A DNA stretch of 64,000 bases from Fagopyrum homotropicum (taxonomy: Eukaryota; Streptophyta; Magnoliopsida; Caryophyllales; Polygonaceae): assembly GCA_033239125.1 (NCBI GenBank), contig BSWB01000001.1:164137481-164201480 (forward strand), in the 5' to 3' direction. A model generated the notes under the pieces. The model was not told the DNA's origin and made no database searches. It worked only from the letters and a program-made list of their open reading frames with translations. This document shows, one piece after another, positions 10,915 through 22,946 of the stretch (within the stretch, counting starts at the first letter, position 1; the number at the start of each line of letters is the position of its first letter). A program made the translations under genes and the position numbers.

Positions 10915-11612
10915 TTAACATATGACACATGAATTAGGGTTCTCTTCGTAGCTATGTGCATTATAATATTGTGTATGGTGAGGATATTGACTACTATAAG
11001 CTTGAGCTATAAGTATCGCCATTTTTTCTTGCTCGGTTGGTTCCTTCGGCTTAGCATCTCCCGCGGGTTTTTTGTCATCACCCGCAGGTTTCTTGGGGTC
11101 ACCAGCGGGTTTCTTGGGATCACCCGCGGGTTTTTGGTCTTCCTTCTTCTCCTCTTTCACATCTGAAACGGTTTCGATCACTGGATACCATTTTTTGAGC
11201 TTTTTCACAATTCGGACCGGGTCCACATCTCCTATTATTGTGATTTTATAGTCCTTGACGTTCTTCTCCATTGAAACTATCCCTGATAAAATAATACATA
11301 TATATATTAAGAACACAAATCAATTATTAACTAAGAAAATGAAATTTAAAAATAACCTAATTTATATATTTACCTGAAATTGAAGAAACTGCTTGCATGG
11401 GATTCTGCTTGACTTTTGATATTCCGAAAACCTTGTCTTCTAGGGAGTTCAGCTTTACCACCACTTTCTATAAAAATGAATAAAAATATATATATTTGTA
11501 AGTTTATATGTGATCTCCATAGCCAAACCAAGAACTCAAATCAGAGAAATTCAATATAAAAGAAGACTTAATCAAATTCAAACACATAAATGAGTGATGA
11601 TCTTACCTTCAT
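10915..11612 (-). CDS. Heavy-metal-associated isoprenylated plant protein (HIPP-like), copy B
   Basis: The structure matches copy A: exons 11607-11612 (ATG AAG), 11374-11467 and 10915-11282, giving 155 aa. The HMA-like fold (MKKVVVKLN, ITIIGDVDPVRIVKKLKKW) again lacks the CxxC metal site. The linker is longer than in copy A and holds four tandem units of the type KKPAGD, visible as a short in-frame DNA repeat near 11060-11135. The C-terminus is CVIC, a CaaX prenylation box. The two copies are tandem paralogs, same strand, about 8 kb apart, separated by transposons. No lesion was seen, so it is probably functional; the binding partner is unknown. Confidence 0.88.
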
Positions 11613-11808
11613 TGATTTTGGTTTTGCAGAAAAACTGGATTTAGATTGATGAGTTCTTCAAACTCTGCAATTCTCCCAACAGAAGAAAAAGTATCGACGA
11701 TGAAGATGAGTGAGATGAAGAGAATGCTACGAAGAAATTGGGTTAAAATAAGGAGCAGAAGAGTTTGGTACGAAAAATTCCTTGTTCAACACGGTGGGAG
11801 TTCTGGGA

Positions 11809-11850
11809 AAACGACGTCGTGTCGATCTGCAAGTCTAAAGTGACGGTCTG
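11809..11850 (-). promoter_or_regulatory. Block conserved upstream of HIPP-B
   Basis: AAAACGACGTCGTGTCGA followed by CTGCAAGTCTAAAGTGACGG is the counterpart of 3597-3640. It contains a perfect ACGACGTCGT palindrome with an ACGTC core that may bind bZIP factors. This is inferred from the shared position in both paralogs. Confidence 0.5.
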
Positions 11851-12918
11851 TAGACTCAATAAGTCAGCATACACTTGCCCACTGTTTATTTGACTAAGTA
11901 ATAAATCTTTCATTTTTAGTGCTAATCTTCATGTTCCATGCAATGTGATCAAAGTTAAAACATGTTAACAAAAATCACACGTTCTAATTATAACTATAAT
12001 AATATAAAAAAATCTTAATTATTTTAATTTTGTTTTTAATCATTATTATTTATTATTTATTTTTATTTTGAAATGATCACTTAATAGTTTGATGTCACGA
12101 GGTGTCATTATTTACATAATTACTGAAACTTCGTTTGTAAGAACCCTAGCTACACTCAAGTACTTTTTCCAAAAATAAAATTGTAGTAATTAATAACTTT
12201 TTGACCTTGTAAATCTAGAAGTTCATATATTTTAGCTCAAAGAAAGGGTTAAACTGTAACCCAACCTACAAGTCAACCGCAACCTAATTCATGAGAATAA
12301 TATATCAACTATAACCTAAATCACAATATATGGTTTGAACTTTAAAATGTATTGATAGTTTGTTTTATCGACAAAAACTCCTACACCGGCAATGAGGTGA
12401 CAATCTGAATTTTATCGTGTTGTTTTTGTCATTTGAATTACGTGATTTGAATTTTATAATAATATAATAAAACTAAATATAACACAAATAAATACGGTAA
12501 ATAATTTAAATGTTTAATGAAACCTCTTCATTTTTTTATCGATGTCCACGTTAAACACAAAAATCCGAAATGCTGATAAGTGAAAATTCGGGTTCCACAA
12601 CATTATTGGTATTATAACTTTTGTTATGTAACAAACCGTATTATTTTTAGTAAATATATTAATTGATAATAAATATTATTCTTTGTAAATTTAAAAGTTT
12701 ATATTATTTTGGATTAAAAATTAACGTTTGACATTGTTTTAAGGTCGTTTTTTCTTATAACCCGGTGTTAGAAAATTTGAACCAATTTTTAATATTTTAT
12801 CCTATTTTATATAACATAAACTTTTGCCATAAATAAATGGTTGACTAGCTTGTTCATTTCTTTCTTGTTTTGAAGTGAAAAAAGTTTGATACATCAAATA
12901 TATATATATATATATATG
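11851..12918. other. AT-rich intergenic sequence
   Basis: No gene or intact element was recognised. The stretch ends in a (TA)n run at about 12899-12917 that abuts an inverted-repeat element. Confidence 0.45.
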
Positions 12919-12930
12919 GTGTGGTTCCCA

Positions 12931-13185
12931 TGAGAACACCTCTAACGTGAGAACATGAGAACAATCGTACACCGTTGAATGTGAGTATTAAGGGTTGAGA
13001 TTTAGAGTAGATATCATAATTAATAATAATTACGAATAATAATAATTAGGAATCCAACAATAACTACGAATAATCCACTCAACCAACAATAACTACGAAT
13101 AATACATTAAACGATATGACACATTCGTTACAAAACTAATAATAATTACGAATTTGTTCTCATGTTCTCACGTTAGAGGGTGTTA
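12931..13185. mobile_element. MITE-like inverted-repeat element
   Basis: The left end reads GAGAACACCTCTAACGTGAG followed by AACATGAGAACAA. The right end is its inverse, TTGTTCTCATGTTCTCACG followed by TTAGAGGGTGTT. The interior has repeated AATAATTACGAATAAT-type units. The element sits between TA-rich tracts, so a target duplication cannot be assigned and the superfamily stays open. Confidence 0.65.
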
Positions 13186-13994
13186 ACATATGATCTATGC
13201 TCTCTATATATATATAAAAGGCAGAATAAATAGACATAAAGATGAATTTGTTCACTTTTGTAAAACTTATGTAATGTAATAATCTTTTTCCATTTTGTCC
13301 CAACAAAACAATAACATAGGAAGGTTCTTGGAAAAGTAGAGTACCATAAATAAATGATGATAATATACATGAATAGAGAATGCTTTGACTTTGAATGGCT
13401 TTTTAACGAGTCTTTATAGTCATGTAGGGGTTCCATTTCCACGCGTTATATGTTCTTACTTTTCAATACGTCAAGGAACCTTCTCGAGTCATTCATTTTT
13501 TGGTGCTATCCTCCATCATTTACGTTGATGGTATTTTGAGTGCCAAGTCTTAGTTAAGTGTGGCTATGGCTATCTTTGAGACATCCGCATCAAAGGGACG
13601 TACACTAGAAAGTCAAGATAGAGATCTTAGGTTAGACTTTAAGTTGGCTACATAGGGGCATTGCCGGCATTGTTATACGAGTTGAAGGAGCGGAGTATTG
13701 ACGTGATCAAACTTTGATTATAATCGAGTTGAAGCTAAGTTGTAAAAGAGATTTAAAATGTGTTTATTTTTGACTTGTTTAGAAAGTGAAAGAGAGCGAG
13801 ATGAGTAACTCGGGCGGCTAATAGGCTAATATAATAAAAACTTGAGAGAATTGGATGAAATGCACTCAATCATAAATTTTGTTTAATAGATGTCCTAGAC
13901 CTATAAACTATTAGGTGAATAATCTTATTATAATTTATTCTTTTAAATGACACTTATTTTCTTGTACATTATAATTCTTACAAGAAATATGAAA

Positions 13995-14065
13995 TAATAA
14001 AAATAAAATAAAATAAAATAAAATAAAATAAAATAATAATAATAATAATAATGATAATAATAAAC
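13995..14065. repeat. (AAAAT)n / (AAT)n microsatellite
   Basis: A run of AAAAT units is followed directly by AAT units. A tRNA-like A-box string (GAGCTCTGGTTGGTAG) lies just downstream near 14088, so this could be a decayed SINE margin, but that is weak. Confidence 0.8.
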
Positions 14066-14835
14066 GAATGTAGCCACGAAGAATTGAGCTCTGGTTGGTA
14101 GTCCCTCCCATACTAATACTAACCGGACAAGTTGAATCTCACGATTAATCTTCTTTTGAAAATTATAAATATACATTAATTATGATAATTGAATTCTCTT
14201 GTACACTAAATTTCTTAATTATTGTAACTAATTTTCTTGTACATGATTATTGTATCGAGAAACTGAATGAACAATGAAAAGTAGTCGACTCTTTATATCT
14301 AAAGAGAAATCTTGTAATTTCTTGTATGAGTGTAATCCAAATTTAATACGTTAATCCAAATTATAGGGGTATGAGTGAATTAAAAGGTAATAATAAGCAC
14401 ATAATCTTGTAGATTATTGTATGAGAGTAAATTAGTCTTGAATTTTTAAAAGAGGTCATATTCTAACAAAATTAATGAGGTAGACAAATACTAAATAAAA
14501 TTAATGATATAATGTTACATAACAAATTCACCCTAAAAAACTTACAGTGTTATTCTAGCCGAACAAACCGAGTTCGAACGGAGCCTAAATACTCGACCTT
14601 TTTTTTAAAAAAAAAACTTGAGCTTTTTTCGATGGACACTTTATGATGCCATACTTTTATTGATTATGATTAGCTTTTGGCTTTGATGATTATCTTTAGC
14701 TTTAGGCTTTGTTTTATTTTATGTTTTTATAACATTTATTGTTTTAGTGGAAACTTACAATTTTCAATTAAGGAAATTAGCTTTTTCTATGACATTTTCC
14801 TTATTGTTAGCTTTAGATTTTGATGATTATCTTTA

Positions 14836-15088
14836 GTTTTTTTTTTTTTTTTTTTTTTTTGGGAAATGTTGTATATTAACCAGAAAAGAGGGGATTTACA
14901 AGAGATCTTTCTAAGGCAACAAGAAAATGGTACATAAGGATATTAGGTGAGAGATATGCCAAGCTGGTTGGCTCAGAAGATTGACTCAGGTGATCTGTTC
15001 TTCCAGAGGTGAGATACGTGATTTTTGACAGCTTGTATGGCGTTGTGGGCGCAGGTGGAGAAATGAGTGACTTGGTTGTTGAAGATTA
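14836..15088 (-). mobile_element. 5'-truncated LINE tail with target duplication
   Basis: A T-run at 14837-14861 is the poly(A) tail of a minus-strand LINE. Upstream on that strand the frame reads STCAHNAIQAVKNHVSHLWK then a stop, the usual C-terminus of plant L1-like ORF2. GATTATCTTTA flanks both sides (14825-14835 and 15089-15099), an 11-bp target duplication. Confidence 0.85.
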
Positions 15089-15649
15089 GATTATCTTTAA
15101 CTTTAGGCCTTAGGCTTTGTTTTTGTTGTTTTTTTTAATTGTTTTAGTGGAAATTTACTGTTTTGAATGAAGAAAAATAGCTTTTTCAATGAAGGAAAAT
15201 AGTTTTTTCTTATTGTTAGGTACATTTGAGTATGAAAGTAAATTGCGCAACGTGTGATAATAAAATCATTTTTGTATTTGAACTTTAATATCTCGACAAC
15301 ATTATTTTGTATGTGTATAGACGTAAGTTGAAGTTGTCTATTCGTTAATCTGCAGTGAAGAATTGTTCTTAGGACGTACCGATTCGTTTAAAAAGTGTCA
15401 GTAAGCCGGTTCGATGTAGTTTTGATTATCCGTGTACTTCATAACTGTTTTTATTACGATGTTTGGATTATCCGTGTACTTCGTAACTATTTTAGTTTAA
15501 TTTGCTATTTTGTTATAAAATTCATACCAAGAAAAAATTGTTAGTTTTACCGTGAAAAGGTTAATTCACGATAGCTTAGGCAATATTGTTTTTCTTTTGA
15601 AGAAAATAACGGTTGGTTCAGGAAAAAAAAGATAAATATATACACATTA

Positions 15650-15940
15650 AGGGCCCGTTTAGTTTCGATTACGGAAACGGAAACGAAATGAAAACGAATT
15701 TAGTCCATATGTATATCCTTATTCATGAAACTTTATGGAATCATTCCTTGTGGTTTTAAGTAATTGTAGTAAAATTTGATTAGTGTTGATACCCTATAAG
15801 GAAACAAAATGGGGGACACAACTACATTTTACATGCAACCCCAAGGAAGGATTCCGATCCTTATTCATGAATAAGGTAAACATATGGACTAGAATCATTT
15901 TCATTCTGTTTTCGTTTTCGAACTTCTAACCAAACGGACA
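15650..15940. mobile_element. Tourist-like MITE, copy 2
   Basis: The ends GGGCCCGTTTAG and CCAAACGGAC, and the internal ATTTAGTCCATATGTATA with its inverse ACATATGGACTAGA, match copy 1 at 971-1260. The terminal duplication is no longer exact, so this copy is older or truncated at the right end. Confidence 0.75.
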
Positions 15941-16052
15941 AGTGTCAACATGAGTTTAAGCCCAGCCCATTAAGCAAATAAGTCATAAAAACTTAACGTA
16001 CACAAATATAGCATTAAAAATAGAGAATGCTATTCAATTTTCTGGTTTAAAG

Positions 16053-16411
16053 TAGGAGTGTAATACGAGCCGAACGAGCCGAGCATCGCAATGATCAAGC
16101 TCGGCTCGTTTATAAACGAGCCGAGCCCGAGCCGAGTCTAAAATTTATACGAGCTTTAGATCGTGATTAAGCTTGGCTCGTTTAAAAAGTGAACGAGCTC
16201 GAGTCGAGCTTTTGACGAGCCGAGCCCGAGTAGCTCGGCTAAAATAATGTTCCTATAGTGTTATTTTAGCAGAACGAGTCGAGCTTTACCCGAACGAGCC
16301 GAGCCTAAAAATTATACGAGCTTTAAAATGTGCTCAAACTTGGCTCGTTTGGAAAATGAACGAGCTTGAGCCGAACCGAGCCCGAGTAGCTTGTCTCATA
16401 TTACAGCCCTA
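16053..16411. mobile_element. hAT-type MITE with palindromic GAGCCGAGC interior
   Basis: The element runs from TAGGAGTGTAATACGAG to CTCATATTACAGCCCTA (inverted ends) and is flanked by GTTTAAAG at 16045-16052 and 16412-16419, an 8-bp duplication. The 359-bp interior is rich in GAGCCGAGC and GCTCGGCTCG, so it can fold on itself. A decayed relative is in the CRK intron near 19005-19200. Confidence 0.9.
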
Positions 16412-16434
16412 GTTTAAAGTAACTGTTAAGTTAT

Positions 16435-16670
16435 CGTGAAAGTCCAACACAGATTGTAGAGCCGTAGAGTGAGAGTCATGTGTACGAGAACACCTACATA
16501 TTAAACTCAAGCACAATACATAAGTTCAGTAGGATTTCATCTTACGAAACTAATTAGTGAAGTATCTCACATATCCACTAGACTCACAATCTCCCAACTT
16601 TTAGTTACGAGAAGTTTATTATACATCCAAATTAAAACATGCCCCAAAAGTGTAATTAGAGAATCGGTAC
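16435..16670. mobile_element. Old diverged TRIM copy
   Basis: Order and wording follow the TRIM at 4915-5417 in diverged form: GAAAGTCCAACACAGA, GAGCGT-like strings, CATAAGTTC, then TTATTATACATCCAAATTAAA and a leader-like CCCCAAAAGTGTAATTAGAG. Many substitutions and small indels point to an ancient insertion. Confidence 0.5.
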
Positions 16671-19004
16671 AGTTGGCATTTGAGTCGTGTGCGGAAGAAT
16701 ACACCTTTGCATTAAGTATAAGCCTACTTTTAAAAGAGGAAAGTTTATTATATTATCTAATTTCAAAATCTTTAACTTTTTTTAATAAAAGGATTTGTTT
16801 TAGTAGTTTTTTCTTAAACAACATGCAATTAAGGATAAATGTAAATAATTATCTCCGGTCAAACCATTTCAAGCTCTAGTTTTGCTATTGTTAACAATAT
16901 TGAGTTTCACAATTTAAACATTTCAAAACTAATATAAAACATTGTGAATTAACGTATATATATATATGTTCATATGTACACGGTATATGATACAATTCGT
17001 CTATGTCAGACTTTAACAATTATGGCTTTTGATTTGCGAGTCAACAACGTTGAAGTTGAATATATCATACACTCTAGCTCAAATTTGACTTTGTCTACTA
17101 TTTCGTTGAAAATTAGATTATGAACCAATCTCATACTTATCTTCATGTATCAAATTAGGGAAAGATTGAATATTATTGATCCTCGCTCCATCAATCTACC
17201 AATGTGTGTAGGATATCATACCACGTCGATGATCAATTGGTGTCCATTATTGCGTGGTCGACAATCAATTTTAAAGAAAATGACTACTTCTATCTAACCA
17301 AATTCTTATGTTCACATTTACATAGTTGATTAAACTCCGCTCAAAATTCAAGAGAGTCTACTTCTGTACTAGTGTGATGTTTTCGAATTGGTCTATTCTT
17401 CTCTCTTCCTCGTCGTCTCTCTCGGAATTGTGAGCTCTAACAAAACCTACTGCCCCAACACCACCGAAACCAACAACTCCGAATACCGATCAAACATCAA
17501 CACTCTCCTCTCCACCCTCACAACCGCAGCAGCCCGGAATAACCGTTACTCCAACGCTTCCGTGGGCTCCGCCACCTCCACAGTCTACGGCCTATACATG
17601 TGTCATGGCAACATATCCACGTCAACATGCCGAGATTGTGTGGCCACAGCCTCATCAAACGTATCACACAACTGCCCACGTGGCATGCAAGCCGTGATTT
17701 GGTAGGATGAGTGTATGATAAGGTACTCCAACGTGTCATTCATCGGAAAAGTTGATCTACGGTATCACGCGGTGGAGTTCACCGCGAATCCGATGAATAT
17801 GACCTATAGCGCCGATTACCAAAAGCAGGTTAACAACGCGGTGGCCACCGCCGTGAGTACCGCCGCGAGTGAGGCGGCGTTTGGTAATTCTGGCGGGGAA
17901 AATAAGTATTTTGCGACGAAGGAAGCGTACTATAATCATATCTTGTCTGTATACGTGTCGGCGCAGTGTACCCAAGATTTGTCGGCTAATGATTGCTACA
18001 GATGTTTGGTTAGCTGCAATCAAATTATTCCAACATGTTGTGGCTCACAGGTTGCTAGGGTTATGTTTTTTAGTTGCTATCTTAGCTACGAGGTTCGTAC
18101 GTTTCAGCAGGCGTATGCTCCAGGACCAGCCTTTGGAGCTTCAGGTTCTTCATCTTTAACAATCTTTTTTTAACCTATTTTCCGCATCCTTTGGATATAT
18201 CATCTTATCTACTATCGTCCAAGATTGTTATGTGAACCGAGCTACTTTTTTACTTCAGTTAGATTTAGCCTCGACTTAACCTTTAACGAGTTGAACATGA
18301 AAGTTTTTATTTAAATTAATGATATTGATTTATAATGGACAAATTAGAACATACCGTTATTTTATAAAATCAATGATTTTAACGTAAAGTTTTTATTTAA
18401 ATTTTAAGCAAAGACCATATTCAGGAATCGGATCATGTCATTCCTCTTTCTATTCCGTTTTTTTATTTCAATTCGATTCCTTTTTTTTATACTTTTTATA
18501 TACTAACAAGTTTTAAACTATCTAACTATCTTTATTGATTATGGTAATTTACCAGGTCCCTATTCTGATCCAACAGTGAAAAGAGAGAGATCAAGGGGAA
18601 ATATCCCTAAAATAATAGCAATTTCAGCTAGTTTGGTGATTTTATTGATCCTATCATCTCTTTGGTTTTGTATTTACAAAAAGAATACTAAACAAGCATC
18701 TGAAGGTAATTAGGGTTCTTCTCTACTCCACCATTGTTAAAGCTTCTTTTGTTAATAATTGTGATCGAGTATCCTTTATCGCAGAAGACATCAATGATAT
18801 CATAGAAGCTGAATCGTTATATATGGAGTTCAATATCATTCGATCTGCTACACAAAACTTTGCTCTTGAAAGAAAACTCGGACAAGGTGGATTTGGGCAA
18901 GTATATAAGGTAATAAGGTGATTCTTGATAACCAGCATTGAGCATGATTAATAAAAGCTTTCGTTTCGTTTCATTGGGGCAATATAAAGTGGAGTGTCAC
19001 CTAT

Positions 19005-19200
19005 GAGTTGTTTACGAGTCGAGTTGTGATATGAGTTAAGCTCAATTCTTATAAAAAAATGAGTCGAGTTTGAGCCTAAACTTTTAAATGAGTTTTAAAA
19101 CGTGTTTATATTCGGCTCGTCTATAAATTATAACTGAACGAGGTCGAGCCGAGTTTTTTCCAAGTCAGAAGCGAATAACTCGGATGATATAAATCCCTCA
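19005..19200. mobile_element. Decayed hAT MITE (GAGCCGAGC family) in CRK intron 3
   Basis: Words such as GAGTCGAGTT, TCGGCTCGTC and GGTCGAGCCGAG resemble the element at 16053-16411, with the same alternation of GAGCC and GGCTC motifs. The ends are too eroded to define. Confidence 0.45.
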
Positions 19201-19204
19201 ACAT

Positions 19205-19310
19205 GTATCAGTTAATATTTCATCCTAAAATCAATTGGCAATAGGAAGGGGATCTCATCAAACTTATAAACTAGGATTTTTCTCACTTTATAATCGATAT
19301 GGGTAGTTTC
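19205..19310. mobile_element. TRIM LTR fragment in CRK intron 3
   Basis: CATCCTAAAATCAATTGGCA then ATAGGAAGG and TTATAAACTAGG parallel the TRIM LTR core (CATCCTAAAACCAATTGGCA, ATAGGAGG, TATATACTAGG). It is diverged and lacks a partner LTR. Confidence 0.55.
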
Positions 19311-19314
19311 TACT

Positions 19315-19530
19315 GGGGGAGAGCAATCGGATGGATCCAATCCGGAGATTCATAAATGATTGATCCGAATTTAAGAGTATCCGGATATCCGAAATATTAA
19401 GTATAGGGTACTGGATATCCGGTTGTTCCAATAAAACCTCCCGGAACAGATTTGGATCATCAATTAACGGGCGGATCTGTTCAGATCGGATCTTCGGGTC
19501 AGTGGATCAAATATCATCCTAGTATCTATG
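19315..19530. mobile_element. Degenerate MITE with GGATCC/GGATATCC palindromes
   Basis: Alternating GGATCC, GGATATCC and GATCCG words in both orientations resemble the self-complementary hAT MITEs at 16053 and 47380. No clean termini or target duplication were seen. Confidence 0.35.
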
Positions 19531-20159
19531 GTTAACATATAGTTTAATAATCTCTAAACATAGTATATTGAGTATGAACCCTAAATAACATTTTTGTTGA
19601 CAGGGAACACTTGAAAATGGAGAAGATATAGCCGTTAAAAGACTGTCAAAAACCTCAGGTCAAGGCATCGTAGAGTTTAAGACAGAAGTTGTTCTTGTTG
19701 CTAAGCTACAACATCGGAACTTAGTGAGACTTTTGGGATTTTGCATCTCTGGAAAAGAAAGGCTTCTTTCTATGAGTTACTTCCCAATTCTAGTTTAGAC
19801 AAGATTCTTTTTGGTAAGCTTTCTTGTCCCACCTACAAATTAGAATATTCACATGTCCTTAATTTACATTATATTATTGATTATACGCAAATCATATTAT
19901 CCGGACTCGAAAAAACTCTTTTTAAAATTTAGATCCGACATGTTTATAAATGAGTTATTTGTAATAGCCGATATACTTAGAGTAGTTCACTTTTCTAAAC
20001 ACTTTTCTAAACAAGCGGGGTATGAACAGTTAAAAGGATCTTTTAGAGTATAAGTTTAGTCCAGCTCGGAGCAACTTTTTTTAAAAAAAAATTACACCGA
20101 GTTTCAACATATCAATGTTCAGCTCGTATGACAACCCTAGTTTTACGGAATTAAACTTA

Positions 20160-21326
20160 GGCTGTGTTTGGCATCTCAAGCAAAAACACTGGTGTTTGCA
20201 AACACCAGTGTTTTCGGAAAACACTAGTGTTAGTGTATTTTAAACACTAACGACGGTTTGGCATGACTAGTGTTAGTGTTTATCACGTGCCTATCACGTG
20301 ATAAATAGTCTGTCATTTTCTTCTCATCTGGGCGTACATTTGAGCCATGGAAGTAGAAAATCTGCCATGATCGAGTTTGTAAACAACCAACACCAACTTG
20401 AAGTTGAAGAAATTTGTAGAGCGCTTAAACAAGCCGAAATTACAAAACAACAATTTGACATTGTCTTCAAAGAAAAGAACAATTCCATGCTACAGAACCT
20501 GTCCATTGAGCTTGAAAAGGAGAAGGAAGACTCGGAACAAAAGGACATACAAGGGAAAGGAAGACTCGGAAGAAAACAACAATTTTATCAAGCTTGTTGA
20601 GAAAATCAAAACTAAAAACAGAAGACATACATTAAAGTATCCTAGCAAAGAAAGCAGTTCAAGATTTGGGGTTAGTGAAGGGAATTTCACAAGAAAGTAT
20701 TGAATCAAATTGAAAAGTAAAGTAAACCCTAGTATTCTGTAGAATCGACGGTACACGTTCCGGGTTCATCCCCTTTTTCCTTTGTCGGTCTTCCATAGCC
20801 TATTGAGTCCTCCGAGTCCTCCGATCAACAAAACAAAGGAAAGGGAGAGAACACTGAGATTTCACCTTTCTTCTTCTTCTTCTTCGACGAGCCACAGTCT
20901 TCTCCCTCTCTTCATCACGAATCCCATCCACATGTCTTCTTCCTCAACTGTTTGATGATAGATTGGTGGCTATAGAAGCAGAATGTCTACGCCAGTCAAG
21001 TACAAGGAAAGCGGTCGATTGTGCTCTTCTTCTTCTTCGCCGAAGAATGTCGAACGTCTGATGAATTTGGGGCAGGGTGAGGTGAGAGAATGTCGCTTAA
21101 ATAGCAGGTAATGACTGTAAATGATGAAAAATTTAAAGGTAATATAGTCATTTCGTATGGTAAAACACTAGTGTAAAGGTCGAAACCCTTACTCAAATAA
21201 GGGTTTCAGAAACACTTCTATAAACACTAAAAACTAGTGTTTTATTATATGCCAAACACTTATTAAATATCAAAACACTCGTAAACACTTATATACACTA
21301 GTTTAAGTGTCGTGCCAAACACAACC
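20160..21326. mobile_element. Harbinger-like element in CRK intron 4
   Basis: The 1167-bp element starts GGCTGTGTTTGGCA and ends TGCCAAACACAACC, with TTA on both sides (20157-20159 and 21327-21329). Subterminal regions are packed with AACACTAGTGTT-type words in both orientations, possible transposase sites. It contains an open frame at 20298-20600 with a Glu/Lys-rich coiled-coil-like segment that resembles no transposase I recognise. It is probably a non-autonomous PIF/Harbinger element carrying a foreign fragment. Confidence 0.85.
20298..20600 (+). CDS. Hypothetical coiled-coil ORF carried by the Harbinger-like element
   Basis: This 100-codon frame is of unknown origin. Residues about 32-85 are rich in Glu, Lys and Gln with heptad-like spacing (LEVEEICRALKQAE, LEKEKEDSEQKD), consistent with a coiled coil. 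A second frame, 20398-20703, overlaps it, and a 1-2 bp shift near 20560 could join parts of one older gene. It lies wholly inside the transposon, so it may be a captured gene fragment. No catalytic DDE or Myb/SANT motif was seen. Expression is doubtful. Confidence 0.3.
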   Translation: MINSLSFSSHLGVHLSHGSRKSAMIEFVNNQHQLEVEEICRALKQAEITKQQFDIVFKEKNNSMLQNLSIELEKEKEDSEQKDIQGKGRLGRKQQFYQAC

Positions 21327-22946
21327 TTATACTCTCAAATGCATATTTAGAGAAAATATGGTCCCAAATTTTGTGTATATATACTTTGTATTACTTAACT
21401 CTTTTTTGAAGTGTAACAACTTCTCAAACTTATGCATGAGGTAACATTTTACACATTTTTGGTTTAACATTACTTTTTCCTTTTCACACAAAGACTTATT
21501 TTATTAATAGTTCAGCCATTTTTTGGTACTATTTATTCTCGTGGTTGTGATAAGAGCGTCGATTCTCGAATCGATATCTCTATTTATTTTTTTTGAAAAC
21601 AAATATTATAACTATGTCAAATCAAGGGCAATCAAGTCAACGATGTTTGTAAGAAGAGCGTTTATTACCGGATCTTTCTCTATATATACTAACAATATAT
21701 TTTCAATTCTAGATCCAACCAAACGGATGTCTTTGAATTGGGAAACAAGGTTCAAGATCATTTCCGGAATCGCAAAAGGACTTCTATACCTTCACGAGGA
21801 TTCTCGACTTAAGATTGTGCACCGTGACCTAAAATCGAGTAACATATTATTAGATGAAGATATGAACCCAAAAATATCAGACTTTGGACTCGCTAAACTC
21901 TTTGGTATTGATCAAACTCAAGATGCCACCAACACAATCGTCGGAACATAGTAAGCTTACTAATCTCTCCTGACGCTCTTGTACTTTAAACTTTTTCAGA
22001 TTATGTTCATGAGTTTTTCGGTTTTCATATAGATTCCCTGAGTTTGTTAATTTTCTACAATTCACTATTCTACCGTTCATAAGTTAATATTTGTAGGGTA
22101 AAAAGATAATTATTATTTACTAGTTATTATTAATAGTCATTTTAAATCTTGATTACTTCTCGAATGAATAACTTATCGTATGTTCGAATTAAAATGTTAA
22201 CAAATGCTAACTTATGAGTGATAGAAAGATATAATTCAAAAAAACTGAAAAATACTTGCATAATCTAAAAAGGTCTAAACTAGAGAAGACATTATCCAAA
22301 ATTTTCCAAAATATAAAGCACTTATATCTTCGTATTCGTATGTACATTTATGTCTAATGTCTACCCATGTCAAATGCAGTGGATATATGGCTCCAGAATA
22401 TATATTTACAGGCCGTTACTCTGTAAAGTCAGATGCATATAGCTTTGGAATCATGGTATTGGAGGTAATTAGCGGTCAAAGAAACTACATGAGCCGTCCA
22501 AATCACGATGAAGCACTAATACAACGAGTAATATATACTTGATTAGTTTTTTTAAATATATAAAAATAGTGTTCACGTTGCAAATATAATTTTTATAAAG
22601 TTTGTACCTTAAACAATTACAGGCATGGAGGCTTTGGAGTGAAGGTGCATCAATGAATTTGGTGGATGAAGCTCTAGGCGATAATTACTCAGAGGAACAA
22701 GTATTGAAGAGTATACACATTGGTTTGCTATGCATCCAAGAAAATGCTGCAAGAAGGCCTAACATGGCTCTTGTTGTAGCTACACTTGGAGGTCAAGCCG
22801 TCACCCTTCCGTTGCCATCGCCACCAAGCTTCTTTGACACTACGAACTCTACTCTTCCGGGCGACGCTGGTGCATCTGCGGTTATGTTTGAACAAAATGC
22901 GAGTGTAGGTAGAATTTCGGACATTACCGAGTTGTATCCGAGATAA

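Larger units (their letters stand above)
17388..22946 (+). pseudogene. Cysteine-rich receptor-like kinase (CRK) pseudogene
   Basis: Seven exons can be traced: 17388-18144 (two DUF26/gnk2 domains), 18556-18705 (transmembrane), 18785-18909, 19614-19813, 21713-21950, 22380-22527 and 22623-22946 (kinase and C-tail). Both DUF26 domains keep C-x8-C-x2-C (CHGNISTSTCRDC and CTQDLSANDCYRC). The kinase shows GQGGFGQVYK, AVKRLSK, HRDLKSSNILLD, DFGLAK and YMAPEY, an RD-type serine/threonine kinase of CRK type. Three lesions mark it as a pseudogene. The only nearby ATG (17377) is out of frame with the signal peptide. A TAG at 17703-17705 interrupts DUF26-1 where Tyr is expected. A 1-bp loss near 19770 shifts frame in exon 4 and yields a stop. 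Intron 4 holds a 1.17-kb Harbinger-like element (20160-21326). A functional CRK would be a plasma-membrane stress or immune receptor. Confidence 0.9.

Noticed and set aside
14068..14140. Possible SINE head with tRNA-like boxes
   Set aside because: A-box-like GAGCTCTGGTTGGTAG is fair, but the B-box is poor and no tail or target duplication was found.
16673..16879. 68-codon plus-strand frame upstream of the CRK
   Set aside because: It begins inside a decayed TRIM copy and is low-complexity, with no domain.
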